Shown one piece after another: positions 1-8,509 of a stretch of DNA of 64,000 nt. The notes under the pieces are model-generated. The model searched no databases and had not been told where the DNA came from. It worked only from the letters and a program-made list of their open reading frames with translations. This stretch comes from Acidobacteriota bacterium (GTDB taxonomy: Bacteria > Acidobacteriota > Terriglobia > Terriglobales > Acidobacteriaceae), in assembly GCA_021792795.1 (NCBI GenBank), contig JAJYUB010000018.1:1-64000 (forward strand), in the 5' to 3' direction. The position numbers and the translations under genes were made by a program. Every line of letters starts with the position of its first letter. The first letter of the stretch is position 1.

Positions 1-18
1 GATGGCTGAATGACTTGC

Positions 19-111
19 GCCGGGTATCCCACTGCACACGCATGGGCCCGTTGCCGTTGCTTCCTTCCGGACCTGGCGGGGTTGGCGGGATTGCGTCGCG
101 TAGGACCCGGC
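19..111 (-). ncRNA. ffs: Bacterial small SRP RNA (4.5S RNA)
   Basis: The minus strand carries the conserved domain IV of signal recognition particle RNA, CAGGTCCGGAAGGAAGCA (residues that bind Ffh), at about 82-65. The ends GCCGGGT and ACCCGGC pair to close the molecule, and an inner ACGCA/TGCGT helix is also visible. The length of about 93 nt fits the short bacterial SRP RNA. It would pair with Ffh, and FtsY is encoded 8.4 kb away in this window. It is divergent from rimO. Confidence 0.93.
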
Positions 112-120
112 ACAAGTTCG

Positions 121-150
121 ATGATATTCGGATATGGCCAATATTGCCAA
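121..150 (-). promoter_or_regulatory. Probable ffs promoter overlapping tandem CAATATTG palindromes
   Basis: Read on the minus strand, TTGGCA (150-145), an 18-nt spacer and TATCAT (126-121) lie 9 nt before the deduced 5' end of the SRP RNA at 111. Two copies of the self-complementary octamer CAATATTG (139-146 and 148-155) overlap the -35 side, 9 bp apart. The promoter placement is inferred from spacing to the RNA end; whether the octamers bind a protein is unknown. Confidence 0.55.
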
Positions 151-169
151 TATTGTCAGCGCGACGGTG

Positions 170-202
170 CCCCATTCAAGCCTTGTTTTGGCTTGAGTGG
201 GG
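170..202. repeat. REP-like hairpin, copy 1 (ahead of rimO)
   Basis: CCCCATTCAAGCC (170-182) pairs with GGCTTGAGTGGGG (190-202) with one G-T pair around a 7-nt loop. A nearly identical hairpin lies at 10711-10741, ahead of ribE. It sits 20 nt before the chosen rimO start codon. Confidence 0.8.
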
Positions 203-222
203 TGTTCGACTGCCTTGGTAGA

Positions 223-1749
223 ATGGAAGGTGTGAACAGTCTGGAAATCAACGCAGCTACAACCATCCCTGGGCCACAGGTTTCGCGTTCCAGGATCGGA
301 TTTATCAGCCTGGGCTGCCCCAAAAATCTGGTCGACAGCGAAGTGATGATGGGAATTCTCTCCGAGGCTGGCGCGATCATCACTGCGGATGCCGAAACCG
401 CCGACGTCCTGGTAGTGAACACCTGTTCCTTTATCGACAAAGCCAAGCAGGAGTCCGTCGATACCATTCTGGAGATGGCGCAACACAAGACTGCCGGCAA
501 AGCGCGACGCCTGGTCGTTGCCGGCTGCATGGTCGAACGCTATCGCGATGAAATTCAGAAAAATATTCCCGAAGTGGATGCTGTTGTCGGGACAGGCGAG
601 TTGGAACAAATCCTCGCCGCAGCGGGCCTGGCTTCCACGCCAGCAGCTTTCAACTCCACTACTTCAGATTCGCCATTTCGCATTCTAACGATTGCGGAGG
701 CGAGCATTTCACATCGCGCGGAAGGCGATCACCGCGAACAGCAGGGTCGCTTCTCCCGCGAAAGCTGGGACGGCGCCATCGCCAGCCTGCCGAATTATCT
801 CTACAATGAGCACACCCCGCGGCTGCGCGCGACAGCGCGTAGTTCCGCTTACGTGAAAATCGCGGAAGGCTGCGACCATCCCTGCGGCTTCTGCATCATT
901 CCGCAGATTCGCGGCAAGTTTCGTTCCCGCCGGTTTGAATCCGTCGTCGCTGAAGTGGAGCGGCTCGTCACGGAAGGTGTGCGGGAAGTGACGCTGATCG
1001 GCCAGGACACCACCTGCTATGGCGAGGAATTCGGCATGAAAGACGGCCTCGCGCAACTGCTGGATCGTCTCGCCCGCATCGATGGCGTCCGCTGGTTGCG
1101 TTTTCTCTACGCGTACCCGAATAAGGTGACGCCTGCGCTGCTCGAAACCATGGCCCGCCATGACAACATCTGCAAATACCTGGATGTGCCGCTGCAACAT
1201 GCTGCGCCCAACGTGCTGAAGCGCATGAAGCGCGGCGGCGGAGCGGACATTTTCCTGAAGATGATTGAGCGCGCGCGCGCCACCATGCCGGAGATTGCGC
1301 TGCGCACCTCCTTCATCACCGGATTCCCCGGCGAGACCGACGCCGACTTCGATCTGCTGATGGACTTTGTTCGCGAGGCGCGCTTCGACTGGCTCGGGGT
1401 GTTCGAGTATTCGGATGAGGAAGGTTCCGCTGCCTTTGCCCTCGATGGAAAAGTTCCTCGCAAAACCATCGGGGCGCGGCAGCGCAAGCTGATGCGAAAT
1501 CAATTGCAGATCAGCCGCAAGGCGCGCGCCGCGCAGGTGGGGCGCAGTTTCGACGTGCTGATGGAAGGCGAAAGCGAGGAAACGCCGCTGCTTTGGCAGG
1601 GCCGTGGGGCGATGCACGCTCCGGAAATCGACGGAAAGATCCTGATCAACGACTTCGGACCCTACCCGGCTGTGCAAGCGGGAAAGTTCTATCGCTGTGA
1701 AATCACCGATGCCCACGATTACGACCTGATTGCCCGCGTCGTGGCATAA
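223..1749 (+). CDS. rimO: Ribosomal protein uS12 methylthiotransferase RimO
   Basis: Radical-SAM enzyme that adds a methylthio group to an aspartate of ribosomal protein S12. The 508-residue product has the N-terminal UPF0004 domain with cysteines near 32, 67 and 102, the SAM-cluster motif CDHPCGFC at about 217-224, and a C-terminal TRAM-like region. An insertion of about 60 residues (about 138-199) separates the first two domains, making the protein longer than the roughly 440 residues usual for the family. The reading frame is open back to position 10, but that extension would run across the SRP RNA and the hairpin, so the ATG at 223 was chosen; GTG at 232 is an alternative. The Shine-Dalgarno signal is weak for both. 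Confidence 0.93.
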   Translation: MEGVNSLEINAATTIPGPQVSRSRIGFISLGCPKNLVDSEVMMGILSEAGAIITADAETADVLVVNTCSFIDKAKQESVDTILEMAQHKTAGKARRLVVAGCMVERYRDEIQKNIPEVDAVVGTGELEQILAAAGLASTPAAFNSTTSDSPFRILTIAEASISHRAEGDHREQQGRFSRESWDGAIASLPNYLYNEHTPRLRATARSSAYVKIAEGCDHPCGFCIIPQIRGKFRSRRFESVVAEVERLVTEGVREVTLIGQDTTCYGEEFGMKDGLAQLLDRLARIDGVRWLRFLYAYPNKVTPALLETMARHDNICKYLDVPLQHAAPNVLKRMKRGGGADIFLKMIERARATMPEIALRTSFITGFPGETDADFDLLMDFVREARFDWLGVFEYSDEEGSAAFALDGKVPRKTIGARQRKLMRNQLQISRKARAAQVGRSFDVLMEGESEETPLLWQGRGAMHAPEIDGKILINDFGPYPAVQAGKFYRCEITDAHDYDLIARVVA

Positions 1750-1802
1750 AAGTTTCGTCGCGTGTAGAAGTGTATAAAAGGCTTGTCATTCTGAGAATCT
1801 GT

Positions 1803-2042
1803 ATGGCGAAAGAGAAAAACAAAACAATATCGGCTCTCCGCTGCCCGACATGCCACACGCTGGTGCTGCGAGACGACGAGGACTTTCCATTTTGCAGCGA
1901 CCGCTGCCGCTTGATCGACCTGGGCAAGTGGGCCAGCGGCGCCTATCGCATCTCGTCTCCAATCCTCGACCCGGAAGTGCTGGAATGCCTGGATGAGATG
2001 CACCGCAGCGGGCGCGGCCCCGGCGACGATGAGTATAAATGA
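1803..2042 (+). CDS. yacG: DNA gyrase inhibitor / zinc-binding protein YacG
   Basis: Small protein of 79 residues with the YacG treble-clef zinc signature: CPTC near the N-terminus, then FCSDRCRLIDLGKWASG, giving C-x2-C and C-x3-C ligand pairs. In E. coli YacG binds GyrB and inhibits gyrase. The ATG at 1803 (MAKEK) is preferred; an in-frame ATG at 1770 would add 11 residues that overlap a GTCATTCTGAG-like repeat end. Its stop overlaps the pgpA start by four bases (ATGA), so the two are probably translationally coupled. Confidence 0.88.
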   Translation: MAKEKNKTISALRCPTCHTLVLRDDEDFPFCSDRCRLIDLGKWASGAYRISSPILDPEVLECLDEMHRSGRGPGDDEYK

Positions 2043-2533
2043 CAAGAAAACGGACGGCCTGGGCTTGGGTGCTGGCAACATTTTTTGGCGCGGGATTCCT
2101 GCGTCCTGCGCCGGGCACGTGGGGCTCCGCGGCGGGCCTGCTGTTGTGGCTTGCGGCGGCCCACTGGCTTCATCCTTCGCCCATGTACCTGGCGTTCGGC
2201 ACCGCAGTCGCGGCGCTTCTCATATTGCTGGTGGGGATTCCCGCAGCCGGCATTGTTGCCCGGGAAGCGGCCACGGAGGACCCCAGCTTCGTGGTCCTGG
2301 ATGAAGTTGCCGGCCAGTGGGTCACGTTGATCGCGGCCGGCACTCGCCCGTGGGAATGGCTGCTGGCATTTCTGCTGTTTCGTCTTTTCGATATCCTGAA
2401 ACCATCCCCCGCCCGACAGTTTGACAGGATGCACAGCGGGTTCGGCATCATGATGGATGACGTAGCTGCGGGGATCTATGCCATGGCAATCCTGTGGCTG
2501 GCGAAGCTTTTTTTCGCCGGCTGGCGGTTCTAG
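2039..2533 (+). CDS. pgpA: Phosphatidylglycerophosphatase A
   Basis: Membrane phosphatase converting phosphatidylglycerol phosphate to phosphatidylglycerol. The 164-residue product has the family motifs: GTWGS near residue 28, LDEVAGQW, RLFDILKPSPARQFD, and GIMMDDVAAG near the C-terminus, with several hydrophobic segments. It overlaps yacG by four bases. The pgsA-like gene at the far end of the window would make its substrate, although the two are not linked. Confidence 0.93.
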   Translation: MTRKRTAWAWVLATFFGAGFLRPAPGTWGSAAGLLLWLAAAHWLHPSPMYLAFGTAVAALLILLVGIPAAGIVAREAATEDPSFVVLDEVAGQWVTLIAAGTRPWEWLLAFLLFRLFDILKPSPARQFDRMHSGFGIMMDDVAAGIYAMAILWLAKLFFAGWRF

Positions 2534-2569
2534 ATCTGGGTTACAGTTTGTGCAATCCTTTTGAGGAAT

Positions 2570-2682
2570 GAGTCATTCTGAGCGAAGCGAAGAATCCAGA
2601 GGGTAATGGCGGCGCGTATCAGGCGCATATTGTCTGGATTCTTCACTCCGGTCGCCGCGGCGACCTCCATTCAGAATGGCTC
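2570..2682. repeat. Palindromic GTCATTCTGAG-type intergenic element, copy 1
   Basis: Begins GTCATTCTGAGCGAAGCG (2572-2589) followed by AAGAATCCAGA, and ends with TCTGGATTCTTC and CATTCAGAATGGC, so the two halves are roughly inverted. A related element lies at 3931-4056. The family is a dispersed, non-coding, MITE-like repeat. The rest of 2534-2851 shows no gene. Confidence 0.7.
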
Positions 2683-2851
2683 CATTTGGAATCTGGCCAC
2701 ACGAACCATCAATCCGCTCTAGCGGCGGGACCAGGAATAGTATGGCTGTGACGCTTGCTTCACGATGGTGCCTGTAGGATGTAGCAACTTGAATGGCTTG
2801 AAGCGCCGGTACCTTCCCTGTCTTGCTGTACCGCGCCGGAGCGCGACGCAC

Positions 2852-3889
2852 ATGAAATTTGGAATCCACACCACCGATACCACCCCGCACATCGCCTCCA
2901 TCGTTCCCCTGGCAGCCTTGCCCGGCGGCGAAGTGGAAGTGCATGGCAGCAGGCTGGCGACGGAAACCTATCGTCAACCGACCGCCACCATCGGAGAGCA
3001 ACCGTCTCCCGTCCGCATGAGCCGCGGCTCGAAAGTTCTGTTGCATGTTCCCGACGGCGCCATTTCCGGCAACGTCCAGCTACGCGTCGAAGGACATGCC
3101 AGCAACCCCATGCCGCTGTCTGTAGGGGTCGCGATTGCGGAAGACATGGACCCTGTTGCCAGTCCGGTGGTCGATCTGGAAAGCAATATTTACGTGGCAT
3201 TCTCCGGCCAGCGCGGCCAGCAAACTCCAGTGTCCGTCTTTCAGATCGATGCCGAATACCAGGTCCGTCCTTTTGCCACGGGCATTATGAATGCCACCGG
3301 ATTGGCGCTCGACCCGGAGGGAAATCTCTATGTCTCTTCGCGCCACGAAGGGACGGTCTATCGCGTCACCCCGAGTGGCGCAAAATCCGTGTTTGCGGAA
3401 GGCATGGGTGTCGCCACCGGACTGGCCTTCGATCGCGATGGCTTTCTCTATGTCGGCGACCGCAGCGGGACCGTCTTCAAAATTTCCCCAACCCGCCAGG
3501 TCTTCGTCTTCGCCACGCTGGAGCCCAGCGTCTCCGCCTATCACCTTGCTTTTAGCGAGGGAGGCACGTTGCTGGTCAGCGGACCCACCACCTCCGCCAA
3601 TGAATCCATCCACGCCATTGAGCCGAACGGAGAAATTTCCAGCTTCTACACCGGATTGGGCCGTCCCCAGGGCATGGCATTCGATGTAGACGACAACCTC
3701 TATGTGGCTGCATCGCTGCACGGCCGCCGCGGCGTGGTAAAAATTACCCCCAAACGCGAAGCCTCGCTGGTCATCTCCGGCTCTGGAATCGTCGGACTGG
3801 CTTTTCTGCCGGAAGGCGATGCTGCCGTGGCCACCCGCGATACCGTATATCATGTTGGATTGGATATCGTCGGAAGATTGTTGCGCTGA
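2852..3889 (+). CDS. TIG/IPT-domain plus NHL-type beta-propeller protein
   Basis: The first 90 residues resemble a TIG/IPT immunoglobulin-like domain (IASIVPLAALPGGEVEVHG). The rest contains repeated propeller blades of the form GLALDPEGNLYVSS, GLAFDRDGFLYVGD, GMAFDVDDNLYVAA, as in NHL/SMP-30 folds. No catalytic set or signal peptide was recognised, so the function is unknown; such propellers usually bind ligands or carbohydrate. The start is uncertain: ATG at 2852 gives 345 residues, while an in-frame ATG at 2765 would add 29 poorly convincing residues. Palindromic repeats lie on both sides of the gene. Confidence 0.8.
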   Translation: MKFGIHTTDTTPHIASIVPLAALPGGEVEVHGSRLATETYRQPTATIGEQPSPVRMSRGSKVLLHVPDGAISGNVQLRVEGHASNPMPLSVGVAIAEDMDPVASPVVDLESNIYVAFSGQRGQQTPVSVFQIDAEYQVRPFATGIMNATGLALDPEGNLYVSSRHEGTVYRVTPSGAKSVFAEGMGVATGLAFDRDGFLYVGDRSGTVFKISPTRQVFVFATLEPSVSAYHLAFSEGGTLLVSGPTTSANESIHAIEPNGEISSFYTGLGRPQGMAFDVDDNLYVAASLHGRRGVVKITPKREASLVISGSGIVGLAFLPEGDAAVATRDTVYHVGLDIVGRLLR

Positions 3890-3930
3890 AAGCTGTTCGA
3901 CGCCGATGACAATGGCCAAATGTTAAGGCG

Positions 3931-4056
3931 AGTCATTCTGAATGCAGGTCGGTCGCCTGGGCGACGCGACACAGGTGAAGAATCCAGAATCTATTGGTCC
4001 GATACGCGTCGCCATTGCCCTCTGGATAGGTGCGCCTTCTTTCATAGAAGAATGAC
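3931..4056. repeat. Palindromic GTCATTCTGA-type intergenic element, copy 2
   Basis: Starts with GTCATTCTGAATGCAGG at 3932, contains GTGAAGAATCCAGA, and closes with CCCTCTGGATAGG and AGAAGAATGAC, an imperfect inverted copy of the left end. It is related to the element at 2570-2682. No coding potential is seen in it. Confidence 0.68.
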
Positions 4057-4130
4057 GAACTCTTCTTTGACAACACCCTCGACGAGATCGTTATAGAGTC
4101 GCCAAGGCTGTAGTTCCACCATTCACGCCC

Positions 4131-5375
4131 ATGCTCGCAGAAATCATCGCCGTCGGATCGGAACTGCTGACCCCCTTTCGTCAGGACACGAACTCGCTGT
4201 TCGTCACCGAGCAGTTGAACTCCCTCGGCGTCAACGTCGTCTTCAAAACCATCGTCGGCGATCGCAAGCCGAACCTGGTACAAGCCATCTCTCTCGCTCT
4301 CGGTCGCGCAGATATCGTCTGCGTGATGGGCGGCCTTGGCCCCACGGAAGACGACCTCACCCGCGAAGCCGTCGCGGAGGCGCTGGGAGCGCGGGTGCGC
4401 CGCAACGGCGACCTCCTGGCTGCGCTCTACAAGCGGTTCGCAGAACGTCGCATCGCCATGCCCGCCAACAATTCCAAACAGGCGGACTTGATCGACGGCG
4501 CGGAGATTTTGCCCAACGCCAACGGCACCGCGCCCGGCCAGTGGATCGATACCGTCGTCGGAGAACACCGCAAGCTGGTGCTCCTGCTGCCGGGACCGCC
4601 GGCGGAATTGAAAGCGATGTTTGCCGCCGAATGCCTGCCGCGCCTGCGAGAGGCGCTGCCCCCTCGCCACATTGCCCGACGCGTTTTGAAAATCGCCATG
4701 CTGCCGGAATCCGAAGTGGACGCCCGCTTGGCCCCCATCTATACGCGATTCACCGATGTCGAGACGACGATCCTGGCGCGCGCCGGCGAAATCCAGATGC
4801 ATCTGCAATGCACGAAGGCGATCCTTGAAGTGGCCCAGGGTCGCGTGAATGAGCTGGCAAGTCGTATTGAAGAGGAGATGGAAGACGCGATCTTCTCGTC
4901 CCACGGCGAGTCGCTGGAAGAGATCGTCCTCTATTACCTGGAGATTCGCGGAGCTACAGTCGCCGTCGCGGAAAGCTGTACTGGCGGACTGCTGGCGCAG
5001 CGCCTTACCGGCATCAGCGGCAGCTCTCGCTCCTTTCTTGGCGGAGCGGTGGTGTATACCGACGCTCTGAAGGTTGAATTCGCCGACGTGCCGGAAGACA
5101 TGCTGGAGGAAAAAGGCGCGGTCAGCCGCGAAGTCGCCGAAGCGCTCGCCCGAGGAATTCGACGCCGCGCCCAGTCCACCATCGGCGTCGGCATCACCGG
5201 CATCGCGGGTCCTACTGGAGGCACCGAGGCCAAACCCGTCGGCCTGGTCTACATCGCGCTCGACGATGGAAAAGAAATCAATGTATGCGAACGCAATTTT
5301 CGCGGCGATCGCGACCGCGTGCGCTGGTTCGCCAGCCAGCAAGCGCTCGACATGATACGCCGCAAGTTCATGTGA
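4131..5375 (+). CDS. cinA: CinA-family protein: MoCF domain plus nicotinamide-nucleotide amidase
   Basis: 414 residues with two domains. The N-terminal molybdopterin-binding-like (MoCF/COG1058) domain begins MLAEIIAVGSELL and contains MGGLGPTEDDLTREAVAEA. The C-terminal PncC-type amidase domain (from about 265) carries VAVAESCTGGLLAQRLT and GITGIAGPTGGTEAKPVG. Known members cleave ADP-ribose-type pyrophosphates and deamidate nicotinamide mononucleotide in NAD salvage; the name also reflects competence induction in Gram-positives. The length is typical of full two-domain CinA. Confidence 0.93.
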   Translation: MLAEIIAVGSELLTPFRQDTNSLFVTEQLNSLGVNVVFKTIVGDRKPNLVQAISLALGRADIVCVMGGLGPTEDDLTREAVAEALGARVRRNGDLLAALYKRFAERRIAMPANNSKQADLIDGAEILPNANGTAPGQWIDTVVGEHRKLVLLLPGPPAELKAMFAAECLPRLREALPPRHIARRVLKIAMLPESEVDARLAPIYTRFTDVETTILARAGEIQMHLQCTKAILEVAQGRVNELASRIEEEMEDAIFSSHGESLEEIVLYYLEIRGATVAVAESCTGGLLAQRLTGISGSSRSFLGGAVVYTDALKVEFADVPEDMLEEKGAVSREVAEALARGIRRRAQSTIGVGITGIAGPTGGTEAKPVGLVYIALDDGKEINVCERNFRGDRDRVRWFASQQALDMIRRKFM

Positions 5376-5547
5376 TCCCCGCCGAGCGTGTTTCATGCAC
5401 TCGATGCGGCCGAATTCGCCGGGAATGGTACCCGGCAACCAGTCGGACTCCATGAACTCCGTGGGTCGGGAAAATCCACGAAAAAACACGCTCTCGGAAG
5501 TTCATCTCAAATCAACCGCCCCGCTGCTACACTCGAAAAGTACTCAC

Positions 5548-6186
5548 ATGACAGTGGATTGTATTGCAGCCGCGATTGCGTACTTGCTGGGGTCGATTCC
5601 CTTCGGCTATTTGCTGGTAAGGCTGTTTCGAAAAGAAGACATCCGCGAGACTGGCAGCGGCAACATTGGGGCCACCAATGTGCTGCGCACCGGCTCCCGC
5701 TGGCTGGGCGCGCTTACGCTGGTGCTCGATATCGGCAAGGGATTTCTGGCGGTTGAGATTGCTCGCCGCCTTTCCTCCGGCCATCACTCTGTCGAGGCTG
5801 GCTCCATCGCCGCTGTATTCGCCGTCGTCGGGCATGTTTTCACCATCTGGCTGCGCGGCAAGGGCGGCAAGGGAGTGGCCACGGCGCTAGGTGTTTTTCT
5901 GGCGCTCGCGACCCTGCCCGCGGTCTGCTCGGCGATTGTCTTTATCCTCCTGACAATACTGACACGCTATGTATCTCTGGCTTCCATGCTGGCGGCGGCG
6001 TCCTTTCCTGTCTGGGTCTGGCTGGGAGAGCGTTTTTGGGGCATCGACTATGGCTCGGGCGCGATCTTCATTGCCAGCACCATCCTGGTTCCGGCGGTCA
6101 TTCTCATCAAACATCGTAAAAACATCGACCGCTTGCTGCATGGGACCGAATTTCGATTCGGCAGCAAAGAAAGCGACGCTGCATGA
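5548..6186 (+). CDS. plsY: Glycerol-3-phosphate acyltransferase PlsY
   Basis: Integral membrane enzyme transferring acyl groups from acyl-phosphate to glycerol-3-phosphate, the first step of phospholipid synthesis. The 212-residue product begins with a membrane segment (AAAIAYLLGSIPFGYLL) followed by the hallmark GSGNIGATNVLR and later LRGKGGKGVAT. The open frame extends upstream to 5395, but the ATG at 5548 puts the first transmembrane helix at the N-terminus as in the family. Its end overlaps gpsA by four bases (ATGA), linking production and use of glycerol-3-phosphate. Confidence 0.93.
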   Translation: MTVDCIAAAIAYLLGSIPFGYLLVRLFRKEDIRETGSGNIGATNVLRTGSRWLGALTLVLDIGKGFLAVEIARRLSSGHHSVEAGSIAAVFAVVGHVFTIWLRGKGGKGVATALGVFLALATLPAVCSAIVFILLTILTRYVSLASMLAAASFPVWVWLGERFWGIDYGSGAIFIASTILVPAVILIKHRKNIDRLLHGTEFRFGSKESDAA

Positions 6187-7199
6187 GCCGCATCGCCGTC
6201 GTCGGAGCGGGATCGTGGGGAACAGCGCTGTCGCTGGTCCTGGCGAAGCGGGGTGGTCATAGTATCACCCTGTGGTCCCACACCGGCCTGGTCGCCGAGA
6301 GTATCCGGCAGACGCGCGAAAACAGCATCTACCTGCCCGGACTTCCTGTCCCTGATTCTATTGCTGTAACAACTGACCTGGAAGAAGCCGTCAAAAACGC
6401 CGAAATTTTGCTCCTGGCGGTGCCGTCCGAGCATCTGCGCAGTATCTGCTGCGCCATGGCGCCGCTGCTCACCAGTAAGCAACTTATCGTCAACGCCACC
6501 AAAGGCATTGAGGACGGCACGTACCTGCGCATGACCCAGGTGATGGGAGAAGTGCTCGGCAAATACAACCTGGCGCTTCCGTGCGGCGTGCTGAGCGGCC
6601 CCTCCTTCGCTCAGGAAGTGGGTGCGGGCAGCCCGACGGCGATTACGATTGCCTCCTCCGATCCGGCCATCGCGACGCGCGTGCAGGAGGAATTCTCCAG
6701 CCCCACGTTGCGCTTGTATACCAATGAAGATGTGGTGGGCGTCGAGCTGGGCGGCGCGCTAAAGAATGTGATTGCCATCGCCGCCGGGGCCACCTACGGC
6801 CTGGAACTGGGCCATAACAGCGTGGCCGCGCTGATCACCCGCGGCATCGCTGAAATCACCCGCCTGGCTGTCGCCTGCGGCGGTCGCCGAGAGACCCTTG
6901 CCGGACTCTCCGGACTTGGGGACCTTGTACTGACTTGCACCGGCGCTTTGTCCAGAAATCGCCATGTCGGCCTGGAGTTGGGACGCGGCCGCTGCCTGAA
7001 GGAGGTCCTTGCCGACATGCATGGCCGGGTAGCGGAAGGCGTCCGCACCACCGACGCGGCGCTGGGAGTTGCCCGCCGGATGGGTGTTGAAATGCCGATT
7101 ACTGAAAAAGTGGCCGCTGTCCTGCACGAACAGATCTCCGCCAAGGAAGCAATGCGGGAACTGATGTCTCGACCTGGCCGGGATGAGTCATCTCGCTGA
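6183..7199 (+). CDS. gpsA: Glycerol-3-phosphate dehydrogenase [NAD(P)+]
   Basis: Reduces dihydroxyacetone phosphate to sn-glycerol-3-phosphate, the substrate of PlsY encoded just upstream. The 338-residue protein starts with the Rossmann motif VVGAGSWGTALS, and contains NATKGIE, GPSFAQEV, the catalytic-lysine region LKNVIAIAAG and GLSGLGDLVLTCTGALSRNR. The start overlaps the plsY stop (ATGA), indicating translational coupling. Confidence 0.95.
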   Translation: MSRIAVVGAGSWGTALSLVLAKRGGHSITLWSHTGLVAESIRQTRENSIYLPGLPVPDSIAVTTDLEEAVKNAEILLLAVPSEHLRSICCAMAPLLTSKQLIVNATKGIEDGTYLRMTQVMGEVLGKYNLALPCGVLSGPSFAQEVGAGSPTAITIASSDPAIATRVQEEFSSPTLRLYTNEDVVGVELGGALKNVIAIAAGATYGLELGHNSVAALITRGIAEITRLAVACGGRRETLAGLSGLGDLVLTCTGALSRNRHVGLELGRGRCLKEVLADMHGRVAEGVRTTDAALGVARRMGVEMPITEKVAAVLHEQISAKEAMRELMSRPGRDESSR

Positions 7200-7375
7200 C
7201 GCAAAAGCATCTATGTTCGGGCTTCCGACCCCACAAGCATCCCGGTTACGCAACCGAAAAGAGGGCGATTGTGACGGCACGAAGGATACCCCCTCGAAAG
7301 TTCCATCCAACCTTTTTCCACATTTCGTGTTTCCCAAGGTAATATCGTTGGAAGATATGATGGTTACCTGAAGGT

Positions 7376-8494
7376 ATGGCCCCCATCCTACATCACGGAA
7401 ATCGCAGCCAGATCAAGCGCAATCCTCGACTCTGGGTGCTCTATCTCACACTGCTGCTTCCCGCGGCAGCGGGCGCGATGTCCGTCATGCTCGCGGTCAA
7501 TGCGTTCCAGTCCCCTGCCTGGGGCGACAGGATCATCAAATTGCTGCTGGCGACGCTCGCTGCGGGAATGTCGGTCAAATGCTGGGCCGTGACATGGGAA
7601 TTTGCCCGCGACATGCGCCAGTTCTTAGAGACCCTGCAGGCCATCAAGCGGGGAGAATTCGTCTTGCGCACCGGCCAGGCCGGACTGCCGGAGATTGAAG
7701 AGCTTGCCCGCGAACTCAGCGGCATGAACGAGAGCCCCGACACTTCCCTGGCCAAGTGGATCCTGCTGTCACGCGACCACCATGCCATCTTTGTCCGGCT
7801 GGTCGAAGCCATGTCCGCCTCGATGAGCACGAAAAGTTTTTATGCCCGTGGGCACTCCGGGCGCGTGGCCGAATATTCCTCGCTGATCTGCGCCGAGCTG
7901 GGCCTGTCGCCGGAGGAAAGCATGAGGATCCGCCTTTCCGCCCTGTTGCACGATATCGGCAAGATCGGCATGGACCAGAACATCCTGACCAAACCCGGCG
8001 TCTTGACCCCGGAGGAATTTGCCATCCTGAAAACGCACACCACCCGTGGCGCGGAGATGCTTCGCCCCGTGCCGGAGTTTGCCGACCTGCTGGCGGGCGT
8101 GGAACTCCATCATGAATCGATGGATGGCTCCGGCTATCCGTACGGACTGAAAGGCGATCAAATTCCGCTGATGGCCCGCGTCATCGCGGTGGCGGACACC
8201 TTCGATGCCATGACCCACAACCGTGCCTACCAGGACGCGATGGACGGCGCGTATGTGGTCCGGATCATCCGCACCATGTCCGGCAAGAAGTTCGACGTAC
8301 ATGCCGTCGAGGCGTTCTGCCGCGCCTATTCCGCCGGGCTTGTTGAGCTTCCGAAGAGACACCTGGATGGGCCCGAACTCAAGTCGCCGCTTGCCACGGG
8401 ACCTTCCCGCGCTCCGGCCGGCGCTTTGCCCGAAGGGCCTCTTCCGTCGCCTTCGCTGGTCACGGCTGCAGGGGTTGATACACTGGAGGTGTAG
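7376..8494 (+). CDS. Membrane-anchored HD-GYP domain protein (probable c-di-GMP phosphodiesterase)
   Basis: Two hydrophobic helices at about 19-41 and 53-75 are followed by a HAMP-like linker (about 75-118) and an HD-GYP domain. Catalytic signatures are intact: LLHDIGKIG with HD at 192-193 and HHESMDGSGYP at 245-255. Family members hydrolyse cyclic di-GMP to pGpG or GMP. The N-terminal part has no recognisable sensory domain beyond the membrane anchors. The last 40 residues are proline-rich and probably disordered. It stands alone between gpsA and ftsY, so its signalling partner cannot be deduced. Confidence 0.88.
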   Translation: MAPILHHGNRSQIKRNPRLWVLYLTLLLPAAAGAMSVMLAVNAFQSPAWGDRIIKLLLATLAAGMSVKCWAVTWEFARDMRQFLETLQAIKRGEFVLRTGQAGLPEIEELARELSGMNESPDTSLAKWILLSRDHHAIFVRLVEAMSASMSTKSFYARGHSGRVAEYSSLICAELGLSPEESMRIRLSALLHDIGKIGMDQNILTKPGVLTPEEFAILKTHTTRGAEMLRPVPEFADLLAGVELHHESMDGSGYPYGLKGDQIPLMARVIAVADTFDAMTHNRAYQDAMDGAYVVRIIRTMSGKKFDVHAVEAFCRAYSAGLVELPKRHLDGPELKSPLATGPSRAPAGALPEGPLPSPSLVTAAGVDTLEV

Positions 8495-8509
8495 CTCTTC
8501 GAACACCTC

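Noticed and set aside
10-222. N-terminal extension of rimO
   Set aside because: It would translate across the SRP RNA, its promoter and a hairpin; the residues are unlike RimO.
3933-5489. 518-codon frame on the minus strand over cinA
   Set aside because: Shadow of cinA in a GC-rich frame; no recognisable motif.
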